64,000 nucleotides of DNA from Miltoncostaea marina. GTDB taxonomy: Bacteria > Actinomycetota > Thermoleophilia > Miltoncostaeales > Miltoncostaeaceae. Made by a program: the position numbers and the translations under genes. The notes below the pieces were generated by a model. It was not told where the DNA came from, searched no databases, and was given only the letters and a program-made list of their open reading frames with translations. Below, piece after piece: positions 62,330 through 64,000 of this stretch; the first letter of the stretch is position 1, and each line of letters opens with the position of its first letter. The stretch lies in NCBI RefSeq assembly GCF_018141525.1, contig NZ_CP064655.1:620001-684000 (forward strand). The letters are read 5' to 3'.

Positions 62330-63729
62330 CCGCGGCCGACCTCCCCCCGCCGCCGCCCGCGCTCACCGCGGTCGCGCGGGTGGGCGACCAGGCGGCGGGC
62401 GACCCGCTGCGCGACTCGCAGCGGCACCTCGGGCAGATCGGCTGGACGCCGCCGCGCCGGGGGGAGCGGATGCCGATCGTGGCGGTGCTCGATACGGGCG
62501 TCGATCCCTCCGACCCGGACCTCGCGGGCGTCGTGATGACCCGCCAGGCGCGCTCCTTCGTGCCGGGGTCGCCCGACCCGCTGACCGATCCGGAGGGCCA
62601 CGGGACGCACGTGGCGGGGATCATCGCGGCGCGGACGGGCAACGGCGCGGGCGGGAGCGGGGTGGCGGCGGCGCGCATCCTGCCGATCACGATCGCCGAC
62701 GCCGGCGGCGCGACGACGACGTCCGCCCTCGTGCGCGGCATCCGCTACGCCGTGGCGCGCGGGGCGCGGGTCGTGAACATCTCGTTCGGCGGGCGGGGCC
62801 GCTCGCGGCTGGAGCAGGAGGCGATCGACGCGGCCACCCGTCGGGGCGTGCTGGTGGTGGCGGCCGCCGGCAACGCCGGCGGGCGCGGCGGCGCGCCCGA
62901 CTACCCGGGCGCCTACCGCCACGTGATGGCCGTCGGCGCGCTCGGTGCGTCGGGCCGGGCGCTGGCCATCTCGGCGCGGGGCGAGCAGGTGGCGATCGCG
63001 GCGCCGGGCGAGGAGGTCCGCTCGCTCGAGCCCGGGCAGCCCGGGCGGCTGGCGCCGCGCACCGGCACCTCCATGGCGGCGGCGGTGGCGAGCGGGGCCG
63101 CCGCGCGGCTGCTCGCGCGCCGCCCGGGGCTGTCGGCCCAGCAGGTGCGCGCGATCCTCGAGTGGACGGCCCGCGACGTGCCGCCGACCGGCCCGGACGT
63201 GGCGACCGGCGCCGGCGCGCTCGACCTGCGCGCGGCGCTGGCGGCGCGGCCGCCGGCGAAGGGCGACGCGGAGCCCAACGACGAGATCGCGCTCGCGGCG
63301 CGCACCCGGCCGCTGCTGCCCGCGACGGCCGCGCGGGCGCGTCTGCGCGGCCGCGCGGGCTCGTGGAGCGACCCGCGCGACCACCTGCGGCTGGTGCTGG
63401 CCGAGGGCCAGACGATCACCGCGACCCTCACCGCCCGCGGCGCGCGCGGGGCGCCGGCGCCCGACCTCGACCTGCTGCTGTGGCGGCCGGGCACGCCGAG
63501 CGGCCGGCGGGGCCCCGCGATCAGCCGCAACTGGCTCGTGGCCTCGTCGCTGGGGCCCACCGCGCGCGAGCGCCTCGTCGCCCGCGCTCCGTCGGCGGGC
63601 GTCTACAGCCTGGAGGTGCGCGGCGTGCGCGGCGCCGCCGAGTACGACCTGCGGGTGGAGCGCGCGGTCACGGTGGCGGGCGCGGGGGTGCGCGGTCCGG
63701 GCGCGCGGGGGAACATGGAGATGCGATGA
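62326..63729 (+). CDS. Subtilisin-family (S8) serine protease without signal peptide
   Basis: 467-residue protease. The triad is complete: Asp in [12 protein letters not shown], His in [12 protein letters not shown], Ser in [12 protein letters not shown], plus the oxyanion Asn in AAAGNAGG. The C-terminal 130 residues resemble a pre-peptidase (PPC-like) beta domain ([19 protein letters not shown]). No signal peptide or membrane helix is seen at the N terminus ([20 protein letters not shown]). The protein may be cytoplasmic or a partner of the upstream membrane protein. Start overlaps that gene (GTGA); stop overlaps ppk (ATGA). Confidence 0.88.
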   Translation: MTAADLPPPPPALTAVARVGDQAAGDPLRDSQRHLGQIGWTPPRRGERMPIVAVLDTGVDPSDPDLAGVVMTRQARSFVPGSPDPLTDPEGHGTHVAGIIAARTGNGAGGSGVAAARILPITIADAGGATTTSALVRGIRYAVARGARVVNISFGGRGRSRLEQEAIDAATRRGVLVVAAAGNAGGRGGAPDYPGAYRHVMAVGALGASGRALAISARGEQVAIAAPGEEVRSLEPGQPGRLAPRTGTSMAAAVASGAAARLLARRPGLSAQQVRAILEWTARDVPPTGPDVATGAGALDLRAALAARPPAKGDAEPNDEIALAARTRPLLPATAARARLRGRAGSWSDPRDHLRLVLAEGQTITATLTARGARGAPAPDLDLLLWRPGTPSGRRGPAISRNWLVASSLGPTARERLVARAPSAGVYSLEVRGVRGAAEYDLRVERAVTVAGAGVRGPGARGNMEMR

Positions 63730-64000
63730 CCACCGCCGAGACCCCCTCCACCAGGGCGAGCCCGACGGCCGCGCCGGACCTCGCCGACCCGCGCCTCTAC
63801 ATCAACCGCGAGCTCTCCTGGCTCGAGTTCAACGCGCGCGTGCTGGCGCTGGCGCGCGAGCCGGGGGTCCCGCTGCTCGAGCGCTGCAAGTTCCTCGCGA
63901 TCTTCTCGAGCAACCTCGACGAGTTCTTCATGGTCCGCGTGGCGACGGTGCAGGACGCGATGGCCGCCGGCCGCCGGTCGTCGACGCCCGACAAGCTGCC
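63726..64000 (+). CDS. ppk1: Polyphosphate kinase, N-terminal part (cut by window edge)
   Basis: First 91 residues of a polyphosphate kinase, which polymerises phosphate from ATP into poly[21 protein letters not shown] and [20 protein letters not shown] are the characteristic N-terminal domain of PPK1. The ATG overlaps the protease stop (ATGA). The gene continues beyond the window, so the catalytic His domain is not seen. Confidence 0.93.
   Translation, partial: MTTAETPSTRASPTAAPDLADPRLYINRELSWLEFNARVLALAREPGVPLLERCKFLAIFSSNLDEFFMVRVATVQDAMAAGRRSSTPDKL

Overview
The window is about 75% G+C with strongly biased third codon positions, many GTG and TTG starts and many 1-4 base start/stop overlaps. 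SigA-type sigma factor, the acyl-CoA carboxylase epsilon subunit, the methylmalonyl-CoA mutase arrangement and the frequent leaderless -10 boxes point to a high-GC actinobacterium. The abundance of secreted, Arg/Lys-rich, Ig-like proteins is compatible with a deep-branching class such as Thermoleophilia, but the class is an inference. No rRNA, tRNA, transposase, phage gene or CRISPR array was recognised.

Region 1 (1-21.1 kb) is an envelope/exopolysaccharide locus. It holds a repeat array at the left edge, a polyprenyl-phosphate sugar-1-phosphate transferase, a DegT-type aminotransferase, a sugar nucleotidyltransferase, a polysaccharide deacetylase, a PAP2 phosphatase, a secreted beta-helix protein and a GT2 glycosyltransferase. 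Three secreted proteins follow: one with two P-domains and a Lys-rich tail, one thioester-domain adhesin candidate, and one carrying a triplicated 'INQRISQAAVRR' repeat. The region ends with a 1001-residue flippase-polymerase (Wzx-Wzy) fusion, a Wzz/BY-kinase-like protein lacking its P-loop lysine, and two acyltransferase-fold proteins. Together they could build, flip, polymerise and length-control a surface glycan.

Region 2 (21.1-29.9 kb) is central metabolism: sucCD, an intergenic repeat array, an acetoacetate-decarboxylase-fold protein, and an operon of methylmalonyl-CoA mutase large subunit with propionyl/acetyl-CoA carboxylase beta, epsilon and alpha subunits. The carboxylase and mutase feed propionyl-CoA into succinyl-CoA, the substrate of SucCD.

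Region 3 (29.9-42.1 kb, all minus strand) encodes three paralogous secreted lysyl oxidases, a two-domain small protein, a Ser/Thr kinase next to an FHA-HtrA-PDZ membrane protease, and further secreted proteins. With the Lys-rich secreted proteins and the thioester protein of region 1 it suggests a covalently cross-linked extracellular matrix; this is inference.

Region 4 (42.1-64 kb) is mostly housekeeping: moaD-moaE, peptide deformylase, an ACT-domain protein, an ATP-grasp protein, FolE2, the primary sigma factor, an OmpR-type regulator, a PcaC-like protein divergent from a MarR regulator, a flippase-like membrane protein with a polysaccharide deacetylase, FmdB behind a CIRCE-like operator, TrkH-TrkA, an LCP protein, rsmI, then metG-tatD-rsmA-ispE. 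The end carries a small membrane protein, a subtilase and the start of polyphosphate kinase. tatD and ispE appear to lack canonical start codons.
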